Positions 24,056 through 36,740 are shown, counted from the first letter of the stretch. The stretch is DNA of 64,000 nucleotides from Carettochelys insculpta (GCF_033958435.1 NC_134152.1:10216001-10280000), one strand, 5' to 3'. Notes: generated by a model not told the origin, from the sequence alone. Numbers and translations: made by a program.

Positions 24056-25600
24056 CACCTCTCTCTAGATATCTATAACATTTATTTTATAGATGTCATG
24101 GTTTTTCTTATGAAGACTTGTGTTAGTAAAGTTTACAAAGTAAATCAGTTTGAAGGAGACACGTTGGATAGTCTGCACATGGGACAAAAAGCCAAGAACC
24201 TGTGAATTGTAATCTTGAATCTGACAGTGACTGCCTAATGGAGGTAGGTCAAGTCATCCAGGCCTCACTTCTGAATTGCTCTGAATCATGAAGAATTTTA
24301 AGCATATGCTCAATTTCACATATCTACAACAAAGCACTTGAGAATGTGTTTAAGACCGAATGAAATTATGATCTTTCCTGAATATGGCATTAGTTTAAAA
24401 CTGAGCACATGCTTATGTGCTTTGTTCTACTGGAGGCTTGGGCCTTGTTGATTTCACTGTGAATTAAGAAAAGTATAAAAAGTAGCTTTACAAAATCTTT
24501 TCCATTACAAGAACAGAGGCAGTCAGGATAGTAAAGAACAAAAAAGACAGAGTAGATTAAATACAGAGAAAAATTGAATTAGACACAGTTACAGCAGAAT
24601 AATGACCTGGTGCCTTTGCTAATTAGTCAGAGTTTAACCAATCTACAGTGGAGCTCATTCTTTGACTTGTTCAATAATAATCCAGGGCATATTTACCCAG
24701 ATGACATTTATCAAAGGCTTCAAATTACATTTTTTTCTTCTGGTTTCATGGTTCACTTTAGCGTATTGAAAACTTGAACATTAATGTTGGGAGCTCCAGT
24801 TAAAATTGTCCTGTCTGCAATTTTTTGGGCATCCAATATAAACAATCATTCCAAATCAGAGATATCAAACATTACTAATGTTAAATGAAAAAACAGACAA
24901 ATAAAAGTGTCAAGCTTGTCCAAATTTGGGACTGAAGTTGAGAAACACTAACAAAGTTTAGGTCTCCTTTCCTGTACTAGAATCCCAGACCACAACAGAG
25001 CCCATTTGACATCATCAGAGATCCTGTAGGATGCCCATAAGTATTCATTTGAAGACCAGACCTTGGGCTTGGTGGAAGATTTTCAGAGAGCTGTGAGACA
25101 TAAAAAAGATCTTGTATCATTTCATTCAAGAGAACTCTCTTAGATTCATCCACAAATAAAAAAATTAGAAACAGGCCACTGACCAGTAAAATGTGGAAGT
25201 GGGAGAAACCACTTAATGAATATAAAATAATGAAAATCCCTCATTTCAAAGGGTTTTTTAAAGTTTTTTTCAGTTTCTTAAGTTTTTAAGGAAACAGTGG
25301 TCTTGTGCTTAAGCTAAAGAATGGGGACTTGGCAGACATGGTAGGTGCAAGGGAGAGCTGGGAATTGAAACTAAGTGAATACTAACAAGTCACTTCTTTT
25401 CCCCATACTTCTATTTTCCCCCTCAATCTTTGTTATTTCAGTTCAGACTTTAAGCTCTTTGGACCAGGGATTACGTTTTACTCTATGCATGAGTGTGGAA
25501 GGATTACTAACCCAAAATGTTCAAAATTAGCAACCCCGAAATCATAATAATATCTTAAACATCATGAGTTTTTAAAAATCCAAGTTATACCTCCCTCACC
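24056..25600. other. Unique DNA with a MIR tail
   Basis: No gene seen. At about 25440-25500 the order GACTTTAAGCTCTTTGGACC, AGGGATTACG is the 3' region common to MIR/CORE-SINE copies in turtles. Confidence 0.55.
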
Positions 25601-25744
25601 TTCAGACCTGAGCAGCCCTGGATGAGGCATTTGTCAGGTGAAGGGAAGTCAGGGCAGTTGCCTGGAGTTTGGGGGAGACCACTTCTGCAGGGCTCACCCC
25701 GCTGACGTAGATGGGCTCCCCCCAATGCTGCTGGAGTGCTCGTG

Positions 25745-26075
25745 AGGCTAAGTGCCCAACCAGCTCTCTGTGGCAGGGCTGCTGGGGACCCCATGGCTGG
25801 GGCTGCCAGCAAGGCACTGTACCCCAACTGACTTCCAGTTGCAGGTCTGCAGGGGTTCCGCTGCTCCCGCTGAGGCCCCTGCTGCTAGGGCAGCCAGCTG
25901 GGCTCCACACCACAGCCAGCTCCAAGTCACAGGAATACTGGGGTTCCCCAATCCCTTCTGGGGTCCCTGCGGCTGTGGCACTGCCAGCAAAGCTCCATAC
26001 CCCAGCCAGCTTCCCACTGTAGGGCTGCTGGGGTTCCCCAGCTGTGGTTCTGCAGCTGCTGTCTGGTCCAGCAAC
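25745..26075. repeat. GC-rich minisatellite, units about 65-95 bp
   Basis: Blocks CTGCTGGGG(T/A)(C/T)CC, CTGCCAGCAA(G/A)GC and GTACCCCA/ATACCCC(A) recur about four times, separated by degenerate CAGCCAGCT... segments. Units differ in length and sequence. The long overlapping open frames on both strands come from the GC-rich repeat, not from a gene. Confidence 0.65.
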
Positions 26076-27082
26076 ATCCATTGCCCTGACAGACGAAGGA
26101 TGATACCAGACGAGAGAGTGCCAGATGGGGAAGTTTCAACCTTTGTACAATTTTGGGTGTCTTCTCATTTGATTTTTGGTGTCTGTGCACTTGGGCCACA
26201 TCTTCAAGCTTCACTTCATAGCTATGTGGGGGATCAAAATGTATTCTTTTAAAATTTCACATAACCAATTGCTACCAGGAAATGGGGATTTAATGAAACA
26301 TCAAATATCACAAGGTTTGTGACAATATTGGTGCCTACCACTAGCAGGTCCTGATCTAAACTTTAGGCATTACTCTGATGAAAGTAACATTTTTTTTACA
26401 TGTCCTCTTTTCTGTTTTGAGAAAAGTTTCTAAATGTCACCGTGTATGATAAACTTCAGGCCTAACATGTCAAGTCCTGGCAGCAATGAGAAAAGTTAAA
26501 AATAAATTTCAGGAGTCAACAAATTGTGCATTCTCATTTTCCCTGAAATATGTATATCTTGATAGCATTTGCTAGCAGCTATTTGCATCAGGGAAACATA
26601 TTTAAACACTGAAGCTTATCTAGTCTTTTTCCCCAAAGCATTTGTAGCAAAAATGCTGTTAGCTGTGTTGTTATTTAATCTGGTGTTCAAAAGAAAATGT
26701 CAGCCAGAGCAGCATGAAAATTAAACTATTCCAAAGCCTTAGGACTCTTCTCATCTACTAACTTCAAGCTAAAATGAATATAAATATTTTAATTCTTGTT
26801 TCCACTCTTCCCTTTTTTATGTATTTTAGCCTCTGGATTTTTATCCCCATTTCTTGCTTTCCTCCCATATTTTGGGATTGCTCTTGCCTTTAGTTCTGTT
26901 ACCCTTCCCCATTTCCTGTGTTTATATTCTTGTGTCATTCTGATTTTTGTGGTACTTGGATCCATACTCTGCATAAACCAGAAACAACATTGGCATGTCT
27001 TGTCAAAAGCATCACTTCCCCTGGTTCCCATTCAATCACCTGTACTGTGCTAACAATGCTGTTCTCTTGAAACAAACTAAGC
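26076..27082. other. Unique DNA, no gene seen
   Basis: AT-rich, no motif recognised. Confidence 0.55.
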
Positions 27083-27340
27083 ATTTGTCTACACAAAAAC
27101 CACAGCTGTGGCACCACTGCTGCTGTGACTCAGTAACATTTCACTGAAGATGTTACCTACACTGACAAGCCAGGTTTTCATGCAGTTAATCTACCTCCCA
27201 AGGAGCACCGGTCACAATGGGACAATTCTCCCATCGACATAGCCAGGGCTAGGTACATTTAACCGAAGTTGCTCGGGAGTGTGGACTTTTCGTATATGAG
27301 TGACCGACCTAATTTCCTAGGGCAAGCCAGACCACAGTTT
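27083..27340. mobile_element. MITE of the AGCTGTGGCACC family, eroded
   Basis: The left part TTTGTCTACACAAAAACCAC, then CACAGCTGTGGCACCACTGC and CATTTCACTGAAGATGTTAC, follows a well-known turtle MITE order. The right part TCCCATCGACATAGCCAGGG and GAGTGTGGACTTTTCG continues it. Ends and target duplication are eroded. Confidence 0.6.
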
Positions 27341-30300
27341 ACTGTGGCTCACGGCATAATCCCTGCTGTTAGACTTGAGCAATATAGAACTAACCTAATA
27401 ACACACAGCACATAATTAACTGGATAGGCTTACTCCGTTTCCACTTTTGGAATATCTGCAAAATCATTGCAGTGTCCTGGAATTTACTCTTTATTTGAAT
27501 TTGCCATTATATTTTTTCATATGTATGGTTGACTAAAAGTTACATACTTAGCTTTTTTTTTAAAAAAATAATTTAAGCTATTTGTTAGATGTGATTAGTC
27601 ACGTGGTATTGCTTCTGTTTTCTGGTCGGATGAACATCCCTCATGATTCTGAGGGCAGGGGGTTAAAGACTGAAATGATTATCTGGTGCTTGAATCACAG
27701 AGATGGCAAGCAAGCATGATCAAGGGTCTTTGAAAAATGGTAAACGCCATTCTCGGTGGTCTCATGAGCCTTGCTCGTTTCTGAAAAATAAGACTAAGAC
27801 TGATAAGCTCAGTACAGAGTTCAAATGTAACTTTCTGCAATCATGGCTGCCCCTTTCATGGGCTGTTCTATTCCACATAGATCCTCATACTTTGCTCATC
27901 ACTGTAGCATCTGAGGGACTTCTGGTAATTTATTTAAATAATGTGACTAATATCTGCCAAATGTTATTAGTTCTCTCAGCTTCTTTCCAGGGGTTAAAGC
28001 TCGTGTGATGGAGTGTCCTGTTTTAGTAGGGATGTGTGAGTTTTGTTTTGTGTTTTAAACGAACACGCATGTTGCTCTATGCTTGTTACAGACAACAAGG
28101 TAAAGAAACGTGCCTTGCATGTAATAAAGATAGCTATGAGGTTTATGATAGTGTAGAGCTCCTGTGCAGTACTAGCTATGCAAGGTGAAGACAGTTCTAG
28201 GTATGACTTGTTCAACTGCCTCTGAGATCTAGTGAGGGATATAAACCTCTACATCCTAGCTGAGCTAATAAGTATTGTCTCAGCTTGCATCAAGTATACT
28301 AAATGCTTTCTTGTATTAGGTGATCTGTAATCTTCTAAATACATCACCACAAAGTGGACCTGAGCAATCCTAAATTAATTGTAGAAAGTGTAATATAATC
28401 TTTTAATCTCTGGTCTAGCACATCAGCAAAAGATTTTAGAAATTCTGCATCATGTTATATGATCGGGGAGAATCAAATGTTATTTAAAATAGCCACCCCC
28501 AATGCAAGTATGTGAGTCCATGGTCTTTAATGTTATGCTTTAGGCAAAACTGGCCTGTCTACCATCCTACCACTATTTTGAGGGCGTATGTGGGACTTAG
28601 GTCTTTTGTGGGCTTGCTACATGGGGTGACTTACTTAAGCAAGTAAAACTCAATTGCTTCTATATTTGTGGAAGGGAACAGATAAAGGAAACAGTCAGAG
28701 CAACTGATTTCTCAGGGTGAGCGGATACACCTGGACACCTTGAAGTTTTCTGGTAATTATCCAATTCTAAAATGAAGGCATGGCCATTCAAAGACTTCTC
28801 CTAGTCCAGCAAAATGGGACTTACAAATAAAACTGAATTGACATTCAAATTTGATGTAATAGTATTTTCAAGGCAACAAGAAAGTTTTGGTACAAGCAGC
28901 TCAATTTTTTTTATTTTAACGGGAAGGAATTTTTTTTTCCTAGCACTTGATGCATGATTGCTATTAAAGTGATCAGTTGTGGTCATGATGTACTACTGCA
29001 TTTTTGTCCACGATGCTGACTCACCATTGTACTCATTCTGAATTCATAGATTAGCAGTGGGGATGCCAGATTCACTTCTGAACAGTTTTCATGAAAAATG
29101 CTCCACAGAAAGCTTATTAGTATTTGCACAGCACCAGCTATTGAGATGCAGTATTTCACGTGAAAAAGATTTTGATTTAGCCTTTATTGCTTAAGTGTAT
29201 AGCATCCAAAACAAAGCTTGGTATAAGTTTCTGATGTCGAGTTTCATCTAACTGAAGGCAGCTAATACAAAATATACCTACAAAATAAACAAATAATGCT
29301 AACGTGCCAAAAGCCACAAAATTAAGCAATTTAGCAACAGTGATCTAGCAAATGTCATATATCAAAGGCAATTGAATAGCTTGTACTTTAATAACTTCAT
29401 ACGTCCTGTCTTTTTCCATAAGAGAGCAGCTTCATACTGTGAGTACCCCTATATTTCATTCACACATGCTTATTAGTTTCTGAATAGCAAATGCTATATT
29501 AGTGAAAAATAAGTGTTGGAAAATATACTTGGGATAAAATAAAAGCCAAGATCCACGTCTAAAACTCAAATCATATTGATGGTGCTTTGGAAATGTTCAC
29601 ATTTTTGAACTTTGGAAAAGTGTACATTACTTCTCCTTCCCTTCCACTTCCACCTAAATTTTAATTTTGTCTGACAATTTGAAGTTGGAGTAGAAGCAAA
29701 AGTGTTGAAATCTCCTCAGAAAAGCTATAGCTATGACCCATACTGCTCCATATTGGAATTTTAAGAGGTTTGGGTACATATGGATAAATAATTTCAAATA
29801 AGTAAATCTCTGAACTCTTTAAGGTATCGCCACCAAATTGCAATTACAAAAAATGCTGCGTATGAAAAATCAAATGGAGGATGAGTGTCAGGAGCTGTGA
29901 CAGGAAGATAAAAACAATGTCACTTTTCCTAAATGAGAAGGAAGAAGGTGATTCAGACCCTCAGTCTTCTGACTACTCTGTTCTTTATGAAACTATCTGT
30001 ATAGGGGCAAAAATACTATACTTTATAAACCAACAAACAAATCATTTGGCCTCCTCACATAATTTGTACTAAACCTGGGCAAATACTTTGTAGCTTAATT
30101 TGTTGTCCAAAACAATTTACCATATCCAATTTACCATGTCCAATTTACCAAGTCTATCATAGCCTATAGACTTGTTACTAACTGGTTCTTGTTTGTGTTG
30201 ACATTTGAATAATACTGGTTAATTTTTATTTGACACAGCAGAACACATGATATGTTCTCTGTTTTCTGATTGGATAGTTATAAGCCTTAAAATTATGTAT

Positions 30301-32071
30301 TCTTGGTGAGAAGTCATAATTTGCTGTCCACACAGTTCACTAGTCCCATTAATATCTCTGCCAGTGAATTCATACGGCATGATGACTCTCAAAGCAAATT
30401 AATCAAATAACGTAAATAAATATTTACAGAAAATGTTTTTCAATATTCACTCAGCTTTAGCAGCCAAATGGTAAATAGAAGAAAAGCCGTTAACTTCATC
30501 ATCTCCCTTGGATCCCTGTGGTGATGTGCTTAGGGTAGCAAGCTTCTCTTTGTCACTGAAGCTAGAAAATAAAGGCCCTTGTAGTAGCGAATTGTCTGAT
30601 TTTTAGGCCCCACTGACACCCTTTTAAAAAGTCCAGAAAAATCTCTCAGATGCCCTGGAATACTATGATCGTCTCTATTCAGCCATCAATCATTTAATCC
30701 AGTTGAAAGCTCTTTGATGCACTGACGTTACTTTGGATACCTGGATTTTTCCCATAATGGAGGGAAGATAGTCTTGAAAATGTCTCTGCTTTGTATGTAC
30801 AAGGATTCCAAAATCTCACAGAGCCCTGAGTAGAGAGCAGTCTGAAGGACAGGACAATTGCCAGTCCCAGAGGAGGGAGTGTTTTTGCTCTTCCAACACC
30901 TTTTTGTGCTTGAACCAATCACAGTCTGTCCCTTAGCTGATAGTGTTTATATATTCACTGATGACACAGAAGTCATCATCATAATGATTCCACTTTCAAA
31001 GCAGGGAGGGCATATTACAAAATTCATCATTCTCTGTGAACTGACTGAGGTAACAAGACTCTCTCCGAACTCAGCAGGAGAAAATCACAGGCCAGACATT
31101 TTTGCTAATGATTGCTGAGAGAGCCACAGAAACAGCATAAAGGTCAAAATATATCGGAGCCATAAATGGAAGCTTTTAAAGTTGGGAAGAGATTTATGGA
31201 GGAGGGCTACATAAATTGCCATTGGAACCATTTTTTTTCCATTACTCCTGTGAATGGTTCATCTGGTAGTACTGAAATTAAGATTCTTGAGTTTGAAAAT
31301 TAACGAGAAGGAACGGCAAATAATCAGGAACAAAGATATCAGATAGGTAAGCCCTGTACTTGGATGGTAGAATACTTGAGCCCATAAAGGGCAAATATAG
31401 TTCAATGAAAATAAATATAACAATAGTATTGAAGTAGATAGCTGTCTGCACACTAAAAAATTCAACAATAATCCTATAAATTGAAACTGTAGATCAGATA
31501 CCTTTGTGGGGGACTGAAACCCTCTGGCATAGTGACATATTAAAGGGGAATGACATGGAAGTAAATTTATTCTGTTGTGACTGAGGAAGAAAAAAAATGT
31601 GTCTTTAACCTGGTTAAAAGTGAAGCTCCAGCTATGACTTGTCTATGCAGTGAACTTGTAAACATGCCATAGCTGAATGAACATAGATAGAGCCCTGCAT
31701 GGAATCAGAGAATATCATTCCAGAGCTGTGTCTGTGCTGAAATTCTCTCCTGTGCAGTGAACCGCCACAAGGACAATGTGTAACAAGAATACAAGGCATG
31801 CATCTGTAAACTCTCATGTCAGCTCTCAAAATAAGCCTTTAGCAGGCCACTGCATTGGGGACAACTTCATCCTTAAGTGAGAATTGCAAGAAAAATATTC
31901 TCTAAAATATGAGGGTCAAGAGCAGGAATCAAGTCTAACCTGCTTTCCCCATGTTGCTCAGTGGTGGGAGGGCTCAGCTGGATTCCATCTATAGAGGAGG
32001 AGAACCTGAAGGGTTATGGAATGGAAAAATATTGGGAGCCACCACCCTAGGCTTCTGGGGAAGCTGTCTTT
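27341..32071. other. Long unique AT-rich stretch
   Basis: About 4.7 kb without a recognisable transposon or coding sequence on either strand. Open frames are short. A small tandem triplet of CCAATTTACCAT-like 14- to 15-mers lies at about 30116-30156. This is the largest repeat-poor block of the window and the best place to test for conserved non-coding sequence. Confidence 0.6.
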
Positions 32072-32507
32072 GGCTATGTCTACACTAGCCCAAAACTTCG
32101 AAATGGCCATGCAAATGGCCATTTCAAAGTCTACTAATGAAGCGCTGAAATACATATTCAGCACCTCATTAGCATGCAGGCGGCCGCGGCACTTCGAAAT
32201 TGACGCAGCTCACCGCCGCATGGCTCATCCAGACGGGGCTCCTTTTTAAAAGGACCCCACCCACTTCGAAGTCCCCTTATTCCCATATGCTCATAGGAAT
32301 AAGGGGACTTCGAAGTAGGCGGGGTCCTTTCGAAAAGGAGCCCTGTCTGGGTGAGCTGCGCAGCAGCGAGCAGCATCAATTTCGAAGTGCCGCGGCCGCC
32401 CGCATGCTAATGAGGTGCTGAATAGGTATTTCGGTGCTTCATTAGTAAACTTCGAAATGGCCATTTGCATAGCAATTTCAAAGTTTTGGGCTAGTGTAGA
32501 CATGGCC
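32072..32507. mobile_element. 436-bp full-palindrome MITE, copy 3
   Basis: Third copy of the palindromic family, again 436 bp with both ends equidistant from the axis (between 32289 and 32290). Ends GGCTATGTCTACACTAGCCC and the inverse ending GTAGACATGGCC. The arms are more diverged from the 18.9 and 21 kb copies, including the AGCCC instead of GTGCC terminal block. Flanking triplets TTT/TGT agree at two of three positions. Confidence 0.9.
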
Positions 32508-32880
32508 TGTGTAATGCATAAGGTAATTGCTATAGTTCTATTAAGGCCAAGGCGCAAAGTGTTGAATTTGAGAATAAATTACAGTTTAGATGTCTCCCTT
32601 TGTGATCTGGTGTTGACGTCTCTTTGTTATAGGATGCAGATTCTCAGGTCTTTAATAATACTTTAATTCTTTAATATTTTAATACTTCCTCATCTTTGAT
32701 ATTCATAGTGATCCCAGGCAAGTCGTTTAACTTAATAGACCCTTGCAGTAAGCAATTTGCTCCCTACCCTTCGTCCCCCCACCAGCTGATTTGTCAATTT
32801 TTATTTCTTTTTTTCTGTCTGTTTGTTTTCTATCTCTCTGTCATATATTTGTCATGCCAGTTAATTTTCAGTAGTATTTC
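32508..32880. other. Unique spacer, nothing recognised
   Basis: AT-rich sequence, no gene or repeat recognised. Confidence 0.5.
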
Positions 32881-33010
32881 CAGATCTGAAGAGTGGGTCT
32901 GCCCCACAAAAGCTCATCGCATAATCAATTATTTTGTTAGTCTTTAAAGTGCTGCTTGACTGCATTTTTGTTTTGTGAAGATACAGACTGCCATAGCTAC
33001 CTCTCTGTGA
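32881..33010 (-). repeat. Interspersed repeat of the TAGACTAACAAAA type
   Basis: GAAGAGTGGGTCTGCCCCAC, AAAAGCTCATCGC and TTTTGTTAGTCTTTAAAGTG are the reverse complement of a widespread sauropsid repeat. Its plus-orientation copies are at 49837-49910 and, as a variant, 56522-56625. Class uncertain. Confidence 0.65.
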
Positions 33011-34297
33011 CTATTCAACTAGCGTAGGTTGATACATATCCATTAACTTCAATGAATCTCAGCAGACTTCAATTACCGGCTGAAGATATGGAGTCATAAA
33101 TTATGGCCTTAGATTCATCTCCATTCCTATATTTAACACTCTCTAAAGGTGTGTTTGTAATACTCAACTCATTTTTGAAGTCTAGGTATTATTATGGCTG
33201 CTTTCTGGAAGTTTACCATACTAGGCCACAAAAGCAGATATGATTGTATGAGAAGAGATTTGGATAGCAAATTTGTGGAGCCCTTACGTCAATATTTATA
33301 TCCAGTACTGGACAGAGGCAACATACTCCATCTTTTCCATTCTCACAAAATGTGGAATAAGAACAATGCTTCATAAGAGCCATGATTAGTCATCTTATTT
33401 GAATGATGATATTTCTAATATGGTGTCCTGTTGTTATATGCTGAGGAAGGGATGATTGTTCTCTACTGAGTTACCTATTGAACTTGCTACAGCAGCTAGA
33501 TTTATCTTGAAAACTATTTTTCACCGCAGTATCTACGGCTCCGACTCATATAATAACAAGATTTAATCCTAATTGGTACAGGTGATCACAACAGCTCAAT
33601 ATGTATTGAACAGATAATAGTATACACACACACACTCACACTATAATCTCTTTTTGCTCTGTTGCCTTCGGAGGGACATTTTTAACATCATGTGCAAGTT
33701 ACGTTTGCTCCATGGTATGTTCAAAGGGAAGTCTGAGGCCTATTGCAGTTTGTTGATTGTTTTATAACACAGCCTTTAGCCTTCCAACGTTCCCACAAAT
33801 CATTTACCTCAAACATATACACTATTATTTAAAATTTAACTCAAACATATACACTATTATTTAAAATTGTAGTGACCGTCACACCATTCCTTCCTGAAAT
33901 GACGGTACGAAGTTAATCCTTAATAGGTCCTTGTGGGACAGTAGGAAGGCATGCCCAATTTAGATGACCTAATCTAGCACTGAAGGAAGAATTTTCTGGA
34001 AACTTTCCCTTTTAATGAGAGAGTTTGGTTAATGGAGAATATAAAGGTGGAGAGGTTATGAAGTGGGAGTTGAGTGCCTCAATTGCCCTCTGTGCCTTTG
34101 ATAGTTTCTATTTCTAACTAGTGTAATGATTATTATGCTTGGCATCCCATTCATCTTTTTGTCTGGAGCTTTTAAAGGAGCCTAACTTGTCCAGATCTGG
34201 TTGAATTTCAGTGGGATTTGACTGCATAAATCCTTTCCCTTAGGAAATCTCAGGCTCTGTCTTTTGCATGTTTTTGTATCTTTTATTCAAACACAGT
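33011..34297. other. Unique DNA with a 32-bp tandem duplication
   Basis: No gene seen. CTCAAACATATACACTATTA followed by TTTAAAATT is repeated twice head to tail at 33808-33868, period 32. Confidence 0.6.
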
Positions 34298-34753
34298 GGC
34301 TGTGGCCACACTTGGTCCAAACTTTGAAATGTCCATGCTAATGGCCAAATAGAGGAATACTAATGAGGCGCTGAACTGAATGTTCAGTGCCTCATTAGTA
34401 TTTGCATGATTCCAGCCCCAGCACTTCAAAAGCACTGCTTTCGAACATGCGCGGCTCGGCGTGGCCACACAGGGGTCCGTTTTGAAAGGACCCCACACAT
34501 TTCGAAATCCCCTCATTCCCCTCACCTGAGAGGAAAAAGGGGATTTTGAAATGTGTGGGGTCCTTTCAAAAAGGACCCCTGTGTAGTTGTGCCGAGTGGC
34601 GTGCATTCAAAAGAGGTGCTTTCAGAGTGCAATGGCCAGAAGTGTGCAAATGCTAATGAGGTGCTAAATATTCAATTCAGCACCTCATTAGTATTCCTCA
34701 ATTTGGCCATTAGCCTGGCCATTTTGAAGTTTTGGCCAAGTGTGGCCGCAGCC
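34298..34753. mobile_element. Palindromic MITE, GGCCACAC-ended sister family
   Basis: A 456-bp inverted repeat with ends GGCTGTGGCCACACTTGGTC and the inverse ending GTGTGGCCGCAGCC, axis near 34525. It is organised like the 436-bp family (AATGAGG.GCTGAA, CCTTTC.AAAGGACCCC, ATTTCGAAATCCCC), but the terminal CTACAC is replaced by GCCACAC. No target duplication is visible. Confidence 0.8.
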
Positions 34754-34759
34754 TATGGC

Positions 34760-35046
34760 TTTTGAAAGAGGCATGCAAATGAGGGGAATAAAAATGCAAA
34801 TGAGGCACAGATTTACATACCAGACACTTCAGCTGATAGGAATAAGGGAATTTTGAAGCTGGCAGAGTCCTTGCGAAAAGGACCCCCCGTCTGGACGAGC
34901 TGCAAGGGTGCAAAATGTGGCAATTTCTAAGAGCTGTGGCCACGGCTAATGAGGAACTGAATATGCATTTCACTGCTTCATTAGTAATCTTTGAAATGGC
35001 CTTTTTCATGGCCAGTTCAAAGATTTGTGCTAGTGTAGACACAGCC
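34760..35046. mobile_element. Partial palindromic MITE, right arm
   Basis: The right arm and terminus (TTTGTGCTAGTGTAGACACAGCC) of a palindromic MITE are present, with CCTTGCGAAAAGGACCCC and TAATGAGGAACTGAATATGC blocks. The left arm is mostly missing. Confidence 0.65.
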
Positions 35047-35048
35047 AT

Positions 35049-35125
35049 TGTGTTTTACATTAGAGGGGAAAAAAACAGTTACTTCCATGAGATTAGCTGT
35101 CTAATGACAACCATCAGAGACATCA
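35049..35125 (+). repeat. Direct repeat, copy 1
   Basis: TTTACATTAGAGGGGAAAAA then ACAGTTACTTCCATGAGATT and CTAATGACAACCATCAGAGA recur with small changes at 36325-36397, about 1.28 kb away in the same orientation. Origin unknown. Confidence 0.75.
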
Positions 35126-35329
35126 GCTTTGCTGAAGTTAGCATGAGTGAAATTCAGAAGCACTTAGACCCTTTCAGCAATGGCCCATTTAGGGATCAGT
35201 CATGTTCCGAGGGACAATGCTGGCAAAACAGCCAACATGAGAGGCTTGAATTATTCAAAATGCTACGAACATCCAAGGCAACACTAACGGAAGGCAGCCC
35301 AACTTAATGTATAGAACATCTGCACACAC

Positions 35330-35351
35330 CATCATCATCATCATCATCATA
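35330..35351. repeat. (ATC)n microsatellite
   Basis: Seven tandem ATC units. Confidence 0.95.
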
Positions 35352-36324
35352 GCATTCTTTTAAGGACTAAAACTCACTTATGAGTCTCTCATCTCTTGCT
35401 GGGCAAGCTCTGAAAATATATTCAGATACTTTATCAGGCACTTTCTCATCAGGGACATAAACAAAGAATGGAAGTCATTTCTTCTTGGATGACATCAGTT
35501 CTAAAGTTAGTGCACAGTATAGTTACCTTTATTCCAAGGGCCAATTCAGAATAAATCACAGTGATGGATTAAATGAATGTTTCCATGTTATGGTTGTATG
35601 GCCATCATACAACCATAAGAAAAATTCTGTGTCAACAGTTGCATACAATTGGCAGAACCTGAACACCACTCTCTCAGTAATCACTGACAGAGATTTTCCT
35701 TTGCTGAAGAAAATCAGTTTTCTGCCTTCAAAACCAGGTCTTCCCATTTGCAGTGGGGCAGATAATCTCCATCCCTCTAGGCAAACAAGGGATAAAAAAC
35801 ATAGGGGATAAATATATGTGCCAACCTGTTTGACTTATTGGACATGGACTAGCAGAGCAAAAGCTCGCCAGGAAAACTAGTTCTCTGTCATTAGCTGTGC
35901 AGGATGGTGGAAGACAAGACTTCCCGTGGAGCCTAAAAAACTTTTTGTGAGGCAGAGGGCCCAGGACCTCACAAGTCAGGGAGCTGTCCCTGCTCATGAA
36001 GGAGGCAGATTTACTAAGCCATACAGCCAGAGCTACATCGCAGGGCTGACTCACAGGCCTACTGTTGCCCTGAAACTATAAGAGCGGTGAGATGCCTGCA
36101 TTCACACTAAGGTGGTGACCTCAAGATATAACCTTCAATAAACTTATTTGAAACTCTTTAAGAGGCTTGGGTTCTAAAGATTTAGAAGGGCTGAGTTAAG
36201 TTGGGTGCATATTTCATACTGCATGAAACCCACAATGACAGCAAGCTACTGTGTAATGCTTCTAGAATCTTTCACCTTGTCAGAATGCATAGTTATCACC
36301 TTAGTGCTTTGTTTGGCACATTGT
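35352..36324. other. Unique spacer, no gene seen
   Basis: No recognisable coding sequence. The 108-residue open frames at 35485 and 35728 have no motif. Confidence 0.5.
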
Positions 36325-36397
36325 TTTTTACATTCGGGGAAAAAACAGTTACTTCCATTAGATCAGTAGTCTAAATGACAACCATCTGAGAAACTGG
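36325..36397 (+). repeat. Direct repeat, copy 2
   Basis: Second copy of the element at 35049-35125. It immediately precedes the MITE at 36411. Confidence 0.75.
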
Positions 36398-36410
36398 TTC
36401 AGCCTACTAA

Positions 36411-36690
36411 GGGTGCATCAGAAAAGATTATTATTATTATTATTATTACTATTATTATTATTATTATTAATAACAACAACTTAAATAAAAGGAAGAAGGA
36501 TTAGTTCGAAGATGGGTTTACTTTCGAAAGAGCAGTGTCTACACTGGCTTTCTTCTTTCAGAAGAAGCTCTTTCGAAATTACAATATGAAAAGGAGGTGC
36601 CAAATATGCAAATTTATACCTCAATTGCATTTTCGATTTACCTCATTTGCATACCTCTTTCGAAAGAGGAATGCAAGTGTAGATGCACCC
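36411..36690. mobile_element. MITE with internal (TTA)n
   Basis: The termini GGGTGCATC (36411) and GATGCACCC (36690) are inverted. Inside are GCAGTGTCTACACTGGC, TTCTTTCAGAAGAAGCTC and TTCGAAAGAGGAATGCAAGT, with ATTTGCATA blocks. A (TTA)n tract fills 36428-36475. The flanking triplets TAA/TAT agree at two of three. It is a relative, in inverse orientation, of 46656-46876, but the segment 36484-36530 lies in the same orientation in both. Confidence 0.7.
36428..36475. repeat. (TTA)n microsatellite
   Basis: About fifteen TTA units with one ACT interruption, within the MITE. Confidence 0.95.
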
Positions 36691-36708
36691 TATGAATGCA
36701 AAGTTGTT

Positions 36709-36709
<1 letters not shown>

Positions 36710-36740
<31 letters not shown>

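Noticed and set aside
25602..26252. Long overlapping frames (159 and 166 residues)
   Set aside because: They lie on opposite strands across a GC-rich minisatellite; low-complexity peptides without motifs.
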